Shown in pieces: positions 12,855 to 24,842 of a DNA stretch of 64,000 bases. The position numbers were made by a program, and so were the translations under genes. The notes under the pieces are model-generated. The model did no database searches. It was not told where the DNA came from and saw nothing but the letters and a program-made list of their open reading frames with translations. Origin of the DNA: Welwitschia mirabilis. Lineage: Eukaryota > Gnetophyta > Gnetopsida > Welwitschiales. Position 1 is the first letter of the stretch. Each line of letters begins with the position of its first letter. The stretch is taken from positions 238,586,994 through 238,650,993 of the forward strand of contig JBOZIK010000001.1 in the NCBI GenBank assembly GCA_051453625.1, in the 5' to 3' direction.

Positions 12855-15800
12855 GATTACATGCTTTTTTACATAATTTTGTTATAAATAAATAAATTCT
12901 CATCATAGCTGGTGTCACCATCATTTATTATAATGTTTATATTGGTTTTTAGATTTATCTGTACTACCTTACTGAGAGTGAAATCCTTGCAACATTGTCT
13001 TTGCTACAATTTGTAGCCAATTCTATTTATAGTTATAGTTGATACCATCATCACTTTTTTCGGATTGTTGTCCCATTGCATCATTAAATCCCTAGAAAAA
13101 AACCATAATTTTTAACTAATTTAGAAATTTTATTATAGAAGGGATGTTTATATAGTAACTAACCTAGCATATTATGGTGTATATTAACAAAATAGACTAG
13201 AAAGGTCGAGGATACCTAATGCAAGGAAGTGGAATTTTTTTTTTTTTTAAAGAGAAGTCAAGTAATTCTACATCAATATATTCATTTTATATATAGGTTA
13301 AGGGAATACAGATTAGTATAAAAAAGAGGAAAAAAATAGAGAGAGAAAGAGAGGATGAGTAAAATCTCACATCATAGGTTAAAAGGTATTATGATATAGA
13401 AGCATCTTATTAGAATGTTTACTATTTTAAAAAGCTAAAGGGAAGCAATAAAAATATATACTTTTAGAATATGTTTTTTTTTTTCATGAGGAGAATTTAA
13501 AAAGAAAAAGAAAATGTAAAAAATTAAATATCTAAATATATATTTATGAGTGAAGAATAATTATATTCTTATGATGTATGAAAGAAAATATAAATATTTA
13601 TGTGTAAGAGAATGAATATTTTTAATATATAAGGAAATGTTTGAGGAGAGTTAATGTGAGAATAATAAATACATTCTCTTATATATCATGATGGCTAACA
13701 AATTCATATAAATAAAAATTAATAGTGAGATGATGGATATGTTTTAGTAGTTGGAGTAGAAAAATAATAAGTAAAAGATCTTGGAGTTGGAATCTTAAGA
13801 GGAGGTTTCTATTGAAAACTTGAATAGAGGGTTCCTTGTGTAGGATCTTGAATTGTATTTTATTTTGAAGACTATAAAGGATTACTATAATGTCATATTA
13901 GTTTTCATGCTTAAGTAAGGATTTTATTAGAGTTTTTATTATAGCTTATCTATAACTTTTCATTTCTAATTTTTTCATCTCTTATGTAAAAAATTAGTTG
14001 CTATAGATATTATCCACTTTACCTTGTAGTACCTTTGATATTACTTATAGCTTAATTTCTAGATATTTAGATATATTTAATCTTGATTTTTATGATTTAA
14101 TATTAGAGAAATATTGGTTGTTTATGTAATAAGATATTGAGCATGCCTTAAACAAAAATGAGGATGTTTCATGAAAAAGGTTGTTTAAAAGTTAGTTAAC
14201 TCTATTTAGATTCATTATTAGAAATATATATCCTTACTCACATGTCACTTACTCCTCCTTTTTAGCCCTCAAGTCCATGGTCTCAAGTAGTGAAAGGTTT
14301 AACATTTGTAAATTTATTTTCTATGTTTATAAGAAAGTAACATGGAACATGAAAAACTTTCCATTCTTATTATTAGTAATATTTGAAGACACATAGATGA
14401 TAGTAAACCTCTTCATTTTGAGGAGGAAATTACAAGTCTATAAACTACATCACTTACATGTAGGTTACTTGTGTTAAAGATATGATAGACTTGAATGGAC
14501 TTCCAAAGAGTAAGTGGATACATCATGAGCTCAAGTGTAGGGAGAGGAGAAGGAAGAAGAAACAGAAGATAGCACATCTTTACATCAATCTTTCTATAAA
14601 GCCATGATGCTAGGATCCATTTCCTCTAAAATTAAAAATGAGTTTAGAGAGTTTGCACCAACTAAATAGAGGAATGTATTCCAAATTTTTTAGGAAAGGT
14701 ATACAAGAATCATAAGAAGGTCATGCGAAGATCTAATAAGCTTTAATAGAGCCTTTCTCAAACATAGACTAGCGTATCTTATATAAGGGGATCCTATTCT
14801 ATGTATTATGATTTCTCTCTTTATTCTTTCTTTTTCACTCTTGTATATCCCCTTTTTTTGTTGATAATGAATATTATTCTTTCATTTAAGCCATAGTAAA
14901 ATGTGTGTTTTATTTTTTATATCATATTACTTAATGTGATATTTTCTAAGTTAATTTAAACATTAGGAATAATGTATAAATTTGTTGGATGGTGAAAATT
15001 AAAATCATGGTTTTTAAAAAAAAATTTAAAATCATTTAAATTTTATACAATTTATATATATTTTTCTTAGAAAATTTAAAAAATTAAAAATTTGGCAATA
15101 AGTACAAGATGTTATGATGAAACTAAGTGCAAAACATATAATTTTCATGACTTAAGTAGAGTATTCTAATGTATAACCACTTCTTAAGAGATTTGTATAA
15201 ATTCAATTACTAATAAGGTACATGAATAAGATATGTGAAAACTTTTAATTTTGATATAACCTTTTTAATACTTCATTGTATAAATTTTGTAAGAGACTTG
15301 GAAATGATTAGTTTGGAGGTGTGTTTACACTTGAATTATTAAATATGAATCTATAAACTTTAAAATATTAATATGTTTTCTAAGCTATAATACAACATAT
15401 TTGTAACTAATTTATTGATAATCATGTTTATTCATTAAGTATAAAAATTTTTATTAAAAAATACTAACTAGTGGCATTTTATTTATGAGTCATCTTAAGT
15501 TACCTTGACTTCATTGAAATAAAACTAGCTAAAGGTACTTATACCATTATTCAAACCATTGGTGTTACTATTGTTATGAAGCAAAATGTATTCTATAAAG
15601 TAAGACAAGCTACCTAGATAATAAGATAACAAATGAATCTTACAACCTAGTGATAAACCAATTGAGAAAGACTAAGGACTATTTATCTATGTCCTACCAC
15701 CTAAGGACATTTTTACTACCTATATATTAACAACAAGAACATATCAATGGGAATATCTACCCCGAATAAGAGCTATAAAAGCCTATTCTATATCACTTAA

Positions 15801-17754
15801 TTATGGACTTGTAGTTCATTATCATCAAAGTATTATTCATCATCATCCATTAGAAGTTTGACATTTTAGATCTAGAATTCTAATGGCTAAAATGAGGGAT
15901 TTTCTTATCATGAGGTTATAAATCTCCTTTCTTTCTTCTTGGATACGAGGAAATGACTATTTCCTATGGTACCTATCATGCATTACCTTATATTTAGTTT
16001 ATGATTGAGTAACCTCTACATTACTTACATCATTGGTGAATGCAATTTGATCTATGATTTTTTTACTTTTGCATCTTGACTCAAGCATGATTACTACTTA
16101 TGTAATAGTACTTTCTCAATGTTTATTTATACTTATTTCAAAGAATTATATCTTCAACGCTTTATAGGATTTAGATGATTCATTAATTAGTAGATAGTAT
16201 GTTTCATATTATCTTAGTATTTTCCTACATTTTATTACAAGACATAACAAGTCCATTACTTTAACCTTTTTTTACATTTAGAATTTATAATGAATAATTT
16301 ATTTTCTATCTAGGAAACCAAGTTGTACTTAGTAAGTTATATTTTACTTAGCTAAAGTTTTCATGATAGATTGCATCATTAATAACTATGTTTGATTTTA
16401 AGGAGGATATATCAAATCATCTAAATACTTTTTTTTTAATTACTTTTCAAGCCCTCCTTATACTTAAATCTATTATTGCAAATGTTTTTAGTCTTTGTAA
16501 GGTTTAGATACTTTGTCTTTCTTATGAGAGAATGACAAGTAAGATTATAACAGGAAATATAATAAAAATACTAGTTTTTTATTTTAGAACTCTTGCTTAT
16601 ACCTTCATCACAAGTGCACATATTCTATAGATTAAAATTACAAAAGTCAAGGTGTAGCATAAAACCTTTCAATTCCACTAAATATCCACCACAACTCACA
16701 TCACATTTCATAATTATACTTTCATTTTTTAAATATTAATTCATCTATTTATATAGTTTTTCCTTCTTCACCAATCCTTTTTCATATGAAAATAATACAT
16801 TGATACACATATTTAAACAAAAATAACACCAATCCATGATAAATTACTCTAAGATATTACTGTGAAAGAGAGTATGGTTGTTGAAAGTATTTTAATATCA
16901 ATAGAAAGTAAGTCATAAAAGAGATGAAAATGTATTAGATTAAGCATTACCTATTATTATTTAAGCTTATTTATAATGTTAATAAACTTCCATAGGAGTT
17001 TTTTCTTCTTTATATCTTTTTTAGTTTAATTTTTTTAAAAACAAAGATCATAATTTCTTATGTAAGCTATCAACTTAAGATTCTTTCCAAATTGCACATA
17101 ATTAACACTCCCAAGGGTAAATTCTAATAAATCAAATTTGGTAAGTATTTATTAATGTAGAGAAAAAAATTAATGCTTTTATATTCATTTGTATTTGTAA
17201 TATTAATAGGAACAAATGAATATTAGTATCAAAATGGAAGTATATTCTTTAAATTTTCCATATTCTTACATGTTAATAATAGTTATTAAAGATTTCTTAA
17301 ACATAGTTTATTAGTTGAATTATTTCTTGTAGTAACTCAGTTGTTGTATAATTTATTAGTTTATTAGTTTTTATTATTAATTTTAATTAGTTTAATAACT
17401 TTCCTATTAAAAATTTCCTACTAGTTTCATAAGATTCATTTTTAGTTGCTCAAATTTTCCTATTAATTATACAAGTTAATTGATAAATTCTTATCATCTT
17501 TGTTACTTATAATATAATAAATGGTTGTAGAAGTTAATTAATAACTTTTTATCACCTGTGTTACTTATAACTTAATAAATAGACATGTTACATAGTTTAT
17601 TACTTAATTAAATAAAAAGTAATTTTTTATGTAGTAAATTCTTAATAAAGTAGCAATATTTGGATTGACATGCATATGTTGTGATATTATAACTTGATTG
17701 AAAAATTTAAACATATTAAGAATATTTTAAATATTATAAAATAAAGCTAATAGT

Positions 17755-18420
17755 AATTACTATTTAATGGAAGAAGGTTTAAGGCATAGAGATGAAATAT
17801 AAAAACATATCTTATGTTCAAAAAGTTATGGTTTATTGTTAAAAATGATTATGATCTATCACTTGAAATTCAAAAAAAAGAAAAATGATACAAACAATGT
17901 TGCATGGGATAAAAAACTTAAAGGAAAAAATGATATTAGCTATAAGTACTAAAGATTATGATGAATCACTTTTGAAATTAATAATATTAAACATAGCCAA
18001 CAAAGAATGATAAGATCTTGTGGTAACTTATAAAGAGGAGGTAAAAAAAAGTAGTTTTGCCATTTTTAATAAACTACACTAGAGCATTTAAATATGAATG
18101 AAGAAGGATCATTACATAATTATTTTGATAAAGTAAATAACAATACATGAAAATGTTAATTTCTAGAAAAGTTTAAGTGCAGAATAAATTTCTTTAATAC
18201 TATTAAATTCTTCTACTTTAAGATTTAAGTTTGATGCTATGTTGATTAAGGGTACTAGTAAAAATAGTTTTATTATAGTTTCTGAGTAATAATATCTTTT
18301 ATGTTCATAGGATGTAACTTATGAGTTAATTCTAAAAGCATATTAGTGACAAATCAAAGAATCATATGATGTAACTTAAAAGTTAAGTCTAAAAGAAATA
18401 ATAATTAAAGAGGTTAAGAA
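17755..18420 (+). pseudogene. Ty1/copia gag remnant
   Basis: The translation shows copia gag (UBN2-type) landmarks. A W.LV..DY-like N-terminal part near 17830 is followed by AWD.L near 17905. Then come a short EEGSLHNYFDKV segment at about 18098-18135, equivalent to the ES...Y...V helix, and a LNS...RFKFDAM segment near 18205-18240, equivalent to the L..L...FD motif. Gag would coat the virus-like particle. The zinc knuckle and protease expected next are absent here but found at 27745-27960 in the same orientation, beyond a LINE. I infer one copia element split by that LINE. No copia LTR was identified. Confidence 0.6.
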
Positions 18421-18639
18421 TATCATTAGCAAAGTGCAAAAGATATAAATCTATAATATATCAAAAAATCAAAATAAATTAGAATTTATACTAGATGGTA
18501 GAGATATAGAAAAGACATCCTTAGATCTGATCAAATCTATAATTATAAATTTACAAATAATGAATAATAATATTTCATAAATCAAACCAAAATGAGAAGT
18601 TTTAAGGTGCAAAATACTATAGTAGTTAGATATGTAGTT

Positions 18640-19480
18640 TCAGAAGCCCTTACAGAAGAAAATGGAAAAAAAAAATTAAAGAGTCTTAAATCTTTGTATT
18701 GTTAGTCTCATTGAACATGAAGGAGAAAATCTTAAATATTATCTTAGAACTTTTAAAAGAGAGTATGAATATACCAGAAAAACCACCTATAATAGTTTTT
18801 ACAATTGGTTATAAAGGAGATATACATTAACACATTAAGATTAAATTTAAAGATAATGATACCAAGAATATGCATGAAGATATAAAAATTACTTAAAAGA
18901 ATACTTAACCAGAAAGGAACTTGAAAAAAAAGTTGAAAAATGGTAGAAGGTTAAGAAGATCCAAAAATAAGAAGACATTGCATTCTTGAGTAATAGATAT
19001 ATATTAGTTATAAAGAAAAGGATACAACATTAAAAACTTAAATCCTTGTATTGTGAATTCTTGAATATTGAAGGAAGACTTTTAATAAACTATACATTCT
19101 TGGATAGTAATAGATATTTTAAAATATTTGATATTTCTAGATTTGAAAAAACTTGGGAAGAGGAGGAAGCTAAAACTTTGAGATGTCTAGTTTTCTAGAA
19201 TATTACTAAAAAGTGAAAGAATGAAAAAGAAGGGAAGAGTTTATAAGGCTTATATTATAGTATTAGAAAAGGACTAGATAGATTAATTAATGTGGAGAAC
19301 TCTAATGAGCATAAGAAATTTCTTTAGTTAAGAATTATGAAAAATAAGATTCTTATATTTCTACATTTTTCTATTTTTCTTTAAGAGAAGCAATCTATAA
19401 TAATAGATTTAGAGTATCAAAATAATATATCTTTTAATCTTTATAAAAAGATGTAGTAGAACTTAAAATGGCAGAATAGG
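18640..19480 (+). pseudogene. LINE-2 endonuclease, N-terminal part
   Basis: The frame, with many stops at Gln and Trp positions, gives GLYYSI.KGLDRLI, then SNEHKKFL, then a hydrophobic strand ending in a Phe-Ser-Leu-rich segment. These match the middle of an apurinic-type LINE endonuclease, just before its GDFN motif. The frame stops at the ATAGG target duplication and resumes in register at 24838 once the inserted NA-2 element and one duplicate are removed. The 5' limit against the copia gag is uncertain (between 18420 and 18900). The enzyme would nick target DNA to prime reverse transcription. Confidence 0.6.
19476..19480 (+). other. Target-site duplication, left copy (ATAGG)
   Basis: ATAGG immediately precedes the TG start of the NA-2 LTR and recurs exactly at 24838-24842. 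Five bases is the usual length for Ty3/gypsy integrases. Confidence 0.85.
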
Positions 19481-20926
19481 TGTTTGCATGCTAAAATTGA
19501 CATTCAATGCAAGTTTAATTGATCAAGTTAGCATAGGAAGAAATATTAAATTCATATTTTTATCACATATTAATGTTTTTTACCCTTTTTATTATATTTT
19601 CATGAAATCATTAATTCTTTTAACATTAGAAAATTAATTGCTGCCTTCTGAATACTTGTGCATAAATTAAGAAAATAATAGCAGCAAACGTTAGCACTGT
19701 TAGCCAAAACTACTAGTGCCACTAGCCTTCTAAGGCAAAGTATTAAACAACTTACATTTCCATACCTTCTTGGGGAATTTAATCCATTTCACTTATGGGC
19801 TAAGTTAGAAATAAACTAGAGTTAACATTAAACTCTGATGACATGTGGAGGAAGTACAAATTGACACATTATAGTAACATGTGGTAATAATGAGGATGAT
19901 TAAGATGAATCTACATGACATAACATCAATTGATAGCATTACTAGTAGTCAAAGAACATGTTATCATCATGTTTATAGTTGAAGACAAAGGAATCCTCTT
20001 TGTTGCTATATGTCAAACATATTTATAACTCCCTTCTTATGTAACTATCCTTAAGATTTGTATATAACTGTCACCTAGTGTAATAATAACATAACTCCCC
20101 AAGCCTTTTCTCATTTGTGAAAGATTATTAAACCCTCAATTGTAAGAATATTTAATTGGCTTAACATGGAGAATACTTGGAGGCTAGGATGTCATGATGC
20201 TCTAATACCTTTCTTGGAGACATAATGATCTGAGGCTAGTTGAGGAGTCTTTTTGCTTTTCCCTTCTCTCATAATGTAATGAATATTTCTTCTAGTTTTA
20301 ATAAAAAAATTAGTTAAAAATATTTCATTATTATTGCATATTTTTTTTGGTATTAGCAATATTTAGGTAGGACTAGTTCTTAAAGTAGGTTCATTTTTTA
20401 TTGTTAATGGTTAAAAAATGATATTAGTAATAATTAGGTAAGATTACTTAATTATTAAGATCTTTTAAATTGTGTGAGTTATTTAAAGATACTTTTATGA
20501 TTTATAGTTCTTGTTGTTTGACAGATATTGTGTACTTTAGTTCATACTTTTTGTGCTTATAAAGGGCTATGGAGTATTAGAAGGATTACATAACTTATCA
20601 ACACTCATGTAGTGGATGAGATTATGTTTCCATGCTAAGCCTTAATGACTTGATAATTTAATGCATGTTTCATGATATAAGAAACATTAAAACAAAGGTG
20701 TAGTAAAGGATGAATCGATTAGACCTTTAGAGCATTCCATTCCCTTGCATTATCAACTCAAGATCATTTCAATTCCCAACTCTGATTTTTTTCTTATTTG
20801 TGTTTTTTATTATAAGTTAGAGTAATATTGCTTCTCTTGATTAAATTTATCTCATATATCCTTTTGAAATAATGATAATAAGTATTTCACTTATTTTAAA
20901 TTTGGATTATCACAAAGGTATAATCA
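19481..20926 (+). repeat. NA-2 5' LTR
   Basis: Starts TGTTTGCATG and ends near TAATCA. It is homologous along its length to both NA-1 LTRs read on minus. In the second half, CATAATGTAATGAATA near 20270 marks the A-rich polyadenylation zone seen in plant LTRs. No full 3' LTR partner exists at the other end. Confidence 0.85.
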
Positions 20927-20931
20927 TATTT

Positions 20932-20949
20932 TAGCACCATTATCAAGAA
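20932..20949 (+). other. Primer-binding site of NA-2 (tRNA-Asp type)
   Basis: TAGCACCATTATCAAGAA lies five bases inside the LTR. It agrees with the tRNA-Asp complement TGGCGCCGTTGCCGGGGA at 10 of 18 positions, and all eight differences are transitions. Confidence 0.75.
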
Positions 20950-22119
20950 TATATTTACATAGTAATTTTTTAAGAGTAAATGATTTTTTACTTGCAACTC
21001 TTTTTAGTTATATCTTATTTTTCTAATAATGGGTTCTAGACCTTTGTTTAGTGATATTCAAACTTGTCCTTTTCTATTTATTTTATGTGTTTTCTTTTTC
21101 TTCTAGTGATAGGTACACATCCATTTATAGTAAAACCTAAACTGGTTTAAATGTTGAGTTTGGGTATCTTTTCTAATAGCTGAAACTTTATTTTTGTATC
21201 TAAGATTTTAATTTATAGGTCTAACAACTTTCTTATAGGTGTAATCAAACCCAAGAACATTATTAAAATTGAATTAAACTCTCATAATTTGTTTTGTGTA
21301 TTTTATATTTTTGTAAATTTCTATAAATGTTTTAGTCTTGTTTTAGTTTTTAATTCTATTAAAAAATTAAAATTGTATAGGTTATTATCCAAATATGTAT
21401 TTTTAAGTATTGCATGTTTTGGGTTTCTATTAACTTTTACTTAGATCCGATAACCCAAACCTTATTGTACTAACTAGTTAAAGCCTCTACATTTTCTCAA
21501 ACTGTTTTACTGAATTAGACTAGCACTGCTACCTTCCTTGACTTATAATATTTTGTAACTTGGACTAAGACCTTTTATCACCTATCTAAACCTTCTAAGA
21601 TTACGAGCTTCCTACAAATTTGAGAAAAATTTAGAAAACATGAATCTTTAACTGAAACTGTTAACCATTTTCTTAAACTTAAATTATGAGTTGAGATTCA
21701 AATCTATTTCAGACACCTTCTAATCTAATCCTATCTATTCTTATAGGTTTTAGAACCAAAACTAATATAAATTCACTGTAGGAAACTTTATCTAACCTAG
21801 ATAGACCTTTAAAGAATATCCTTAACATTGTCCATATCATGATCAACCTTCTTACAACTTTGAATTTTAAAATCCTTATGCACTCATAGGAGTTTGATCT
21901 CATGCCTTTATTAACCCATCACAATCCTTATTCCTCAACCTAATTTTCATATCATGATTCTTATCCTTCTCCATTTTATTTATATTTATCATCACTTAAC
22001 ACATACCCTTAATCTCATTTTTTTATCTTCTTTATGCTTTGACTAATACCTGTTATCTTGATATACTTAATAAATGATCTCACCTCTCATTGATGATACC
22101 TTTTAGAGATTTTTAAAAG

Positions 22120-22930
22120 GTAGTTTTGAAACTTCTTCCAATACATTTCAAACCAATGCTTAATATTTAGAAGAATCCATTATAAAAACTACTAAAAATC
22201 ATAACCAACTTCTTTAACAAATGGCCAAAACTAATGATGAAATCCTTACAGCCCTTAATCAATAGCAAGAAGAAGAAAATCTTCTTATATTTCATGAGCT
22301 TAAAAACTTTGAAAACTTTGAAGGAACTAATGAGAATAACATTAACAACATCCAAACACTATCCCTTAGGCATGAGTAATAAAAATTTAAATCCCAAAAT
22401 GAAATCAATGATGATACCCAAAAGGACCTTGCTTTTAGACATTTCTTAGATATTGATGGATTAGGTGCATCTCCGCTGTACTTTAGAGTAGGATTAGATA
22501 CTTTAGATGATTATTTTTAATACATAATAAGTGAGTAAACATTTGAGGAATAATAAAAACTTAAATGCTACAAAATAAAGGATGAATCCATTAATAACAT
22601 AAATGAAAGAAATAACATTAAATTCTTTGAACCTCAAGAAATTTCACCTATGTAACCATGTGAGGAAGAATCCTTTATGAATTTTAATAAGGAAGAGAAC
22701 ATTAGTGAAAAGCCTTTTGATAATCCATCCTTTGAACAATATTTTTCTCAACAAACTCTTAAGCTAATTATGTCATTCTCATCTTTATCTTTTGAGCAAG
22801 ACTTAAATCTTAATGATGGAGACAAATATTCCATACTTTTAGAACCATTTTCTAATACTTCTTTTAATAATCATTCATCTCCATTGGTTTTCCATTCCCT
22901 TTAGCTTCATCCAAAAATGACATCTTACAT
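22120..22930 (+). pseudogene. Decayed ORF of the NA family, NA-2 copy
   Basis: An almost continuous frame with a few stops. An early coiled-coil-like stretch around 22200-22270 contains MAKTNDEIL. It is followed by acidic, Asn- and Phe-rich sequence with DIDGLGASP near 22450 and DNPSFEQYFSQQ near 22720-22755. Open pieces remain at 22234-22449 and 22677-22904. NA-1 carries a homologous piece at 5430-6200 on minus. The protein is not a recognised gag or pol product. A gag-like or packaging role is conceivable for a non-autonomous element but nothing in the sequence proves it. Confidence 0.5.
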
Positions 22931-23388
22931 GAGTTGTTAAGTAAACAAGAATAAGCTAAGGGATGGATGACTTTTGATTTTTAGTAAATAAATTTTACTA
23001 CTGATTTTCTTCCAATTTTTATCAATTCATGTATAAATGTTTATAGGGATTTAGTTTCCTTTTTGAATGCTTTGCGTAATTTCAATTCATTATCTGAATT
23101 TTGCATTCACCATCATGGGATTTTAAACATGAAATACCTTGGGAAATTTCTTAAAAATGTTTTAGTTTCTTTGTGTGATTTTAATTTAGATTTTTATTCT
23201 AGATTAGATTTTTCTTTTATGATAAATATAGGTCTAAGAAAATAAAAAATGTTAAAAATTTTATGCTTGATGGCCTTTCTAATTTAAAGCCTCATAAGAG
23301 CTTCAACCTATATAATCATAGACTTAAATAGTTTTAGGTAGGAAATTCTAAATATCATTCACTCCACTGAATAAATCATAATTTACTC

Positions 23389-23488
23389 NNNNNNNNNNNN
23401 NNNNNNNNNNNNNNNNNNNNNNNNNNNNNNNNNNNNNNNNNNNNNNNNNNNNNNNNNNNNNNNNNNNNNNNNNNNNNNNNNNNNNNNN
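23389..23488. other. Assembly gap, exactly 100 N
   Basis: Nominal-length gap inside NA-2. Only six bases (TTACTC) are shared by the two sides, so a hidden overlap is possible but not shown. Confidence 0.9.
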
Positions 23489-24677
23489 TTACTCAAATCC
23501 CAGTTTCCATTCCTTCCATTTTCATTACACCTAATAGACGTCATGGACCACCCTTCTCTTCTATCTATATATGAGTTCATAAGATTAGATGATCTTGGTT
23601 GATGGTCTTTAGATGAAATAATCCATTAATAAGTGATTGCTTTATGATTAAAAATTAGGTAGAATTTAAGTTTACATATATTTTTTTTGGAGGAGAAGTT
23701 TTTCCTATTTTTTAGTTAATTTTTTAAGGTTTAGTTTCACTTAAGGTTTCACAATCAGAAAATATGATTGAATTAAGGTGGAATCTACTTTCATGCTAAG
23801 TAAATTATTTTTGAAAGCATTTTGTTGGAATAAGAGTTGTCTTGGTTAGGCTAACAAGCTAATGACCCTTTATGTCCATAAAAATGTATTGAATTTGAGA
23901 ATTATGATTAAAATAAAATAAAAATATCTCTTATCCAAAAATCATATTATTTATTAATCATTAACAATTGGATTTAGTCAACTGCATTGGGGCTATGGAC
24001 GCTCATAGGAAATGCAACTTTAATGATTTAATTTATAACATGTTCAATTACATCAAGCTATAAATGCTCACTAACAATGCAATACTAACTCCTTAATTCA
24101 TAAACATGCTTAATTTTATTTGAAGGAGATGTTATAACAATGAATTCTCAATTAGATCAAAATTATTGAAACATGAAATAAGGCATGATTATGGAAAAAG
24201 GTAAAAATGGAATGAAAAAGGTGAAATTGCTCTATTATGATTACTTTCTTTAAATCATATACTTAGAGAGTTTGCTTAACTAAGTTTTTGCAATATTACT
24301 TAAAGGATATCTTTCTTATATGATACTGTGATACATTTTAGATCTAAATAAAATTTGAGAAATGTTCAATAAATGTGGTCATTAAATTAGGTTTTCGATC
24401 TTATAAATTCATTAATTAATGTGTTTTCCATTAGGTTTAATGTTTTGTATTATCTAAACATTTCATTTTAGTTTAAACCTTGCATTATAGTTTTCCCTAA
24501 ATACATTCATCATCATCATACACTAGCCATGTAATTAACTTATTCTTTAAAGACTTGAACTTTTCATCTTTTAACTTTGAGGACAAATTTTAATTTTGAT
24601 TAGGGGATATGGCATCTGCTTTTAAGAATTTTTTAATTTTAATGCATTATTAATTAAAACTTATTCAAACATTTTTC

Positions 24678-24837
24678 AAAATGTCATATAATGTTAATGG
24701 AATTTAATGATTTCATGAAAATATAATAAAAAAGGAAGAAAGAATTAATATGTGATAAAACCATGAATTTAATTTTTCTCCCTATACTAAATTAATAAAT
24801 TACACTTGCATAGAATGTTAATTTTGACATGTAAATA
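24678..24837 (-). repeat. Inverted copy of the NA-2 LTR tip
   Basis: Read on minus from 24837, the sequence begins TATTTACATGTCAAAATT and follows the left LTR (19481 to about 19641) with substitutions but almost no indels. This includes the shared run TTTTATCACATATTAAT. Interior sequence homologous to NA-1 runs right up to it, so there is no spacer. It makes a terminal inverted repeat of about 160 bp with the left end. Confidence 0.85.
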
Positions 24838-24842
24838 ATAGG
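24838..24842 (+). other. Target-site duplication, right copy (ATAGG)
   Basis: Exact copy of 19476-19480, next to the inverted LTR tip. Together they define the outer ends of NA-2. Confidence 0.85.

Larger units (their letters stand above)
11600..17754. other. Unassigned AT-rich region
   Basis: No domain could be recognised. Two stretches resemble LTR promoters: TATATAAGG near 14778 followed by T-rich sequence, and GCTATAAAAGCC near 15770. I found no partner repeats in the window. Solo LTRs are possible but unproven. Two gaps lie here. Confidence 0.5.
19481..24837 (+). mobile_element. Non-autonomous LTR retrotransposon NA-2 with an inverted right end
   Basis: A full 5' LTR (19481-20926), a primer site (20932-20949) and an interior homologous to NA-1 continue to about 24680. 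In place of a polypurine tract and a second LTR, the last 160 bp are an inverted copy of the LTR's first 160 bp. Perfect ATAGG duplications flank the whole unit, and the LINE frame around it is continuous, so this structure is what integrated. No pol domain is present. Length is 5.36 kb. The only coding trace is the decayed ORF at 22120-22930. It is of the same family as NA-1 but on the opposite strand. Confidence 0.85.

Noticed and set aside
14700-15800. TATA-like boxes that could mark LTR promoters or host genes
   Set aside because: AT-rich DNA gives such boxes by chance. No partner repeat or adjacent coding sequence supports them.
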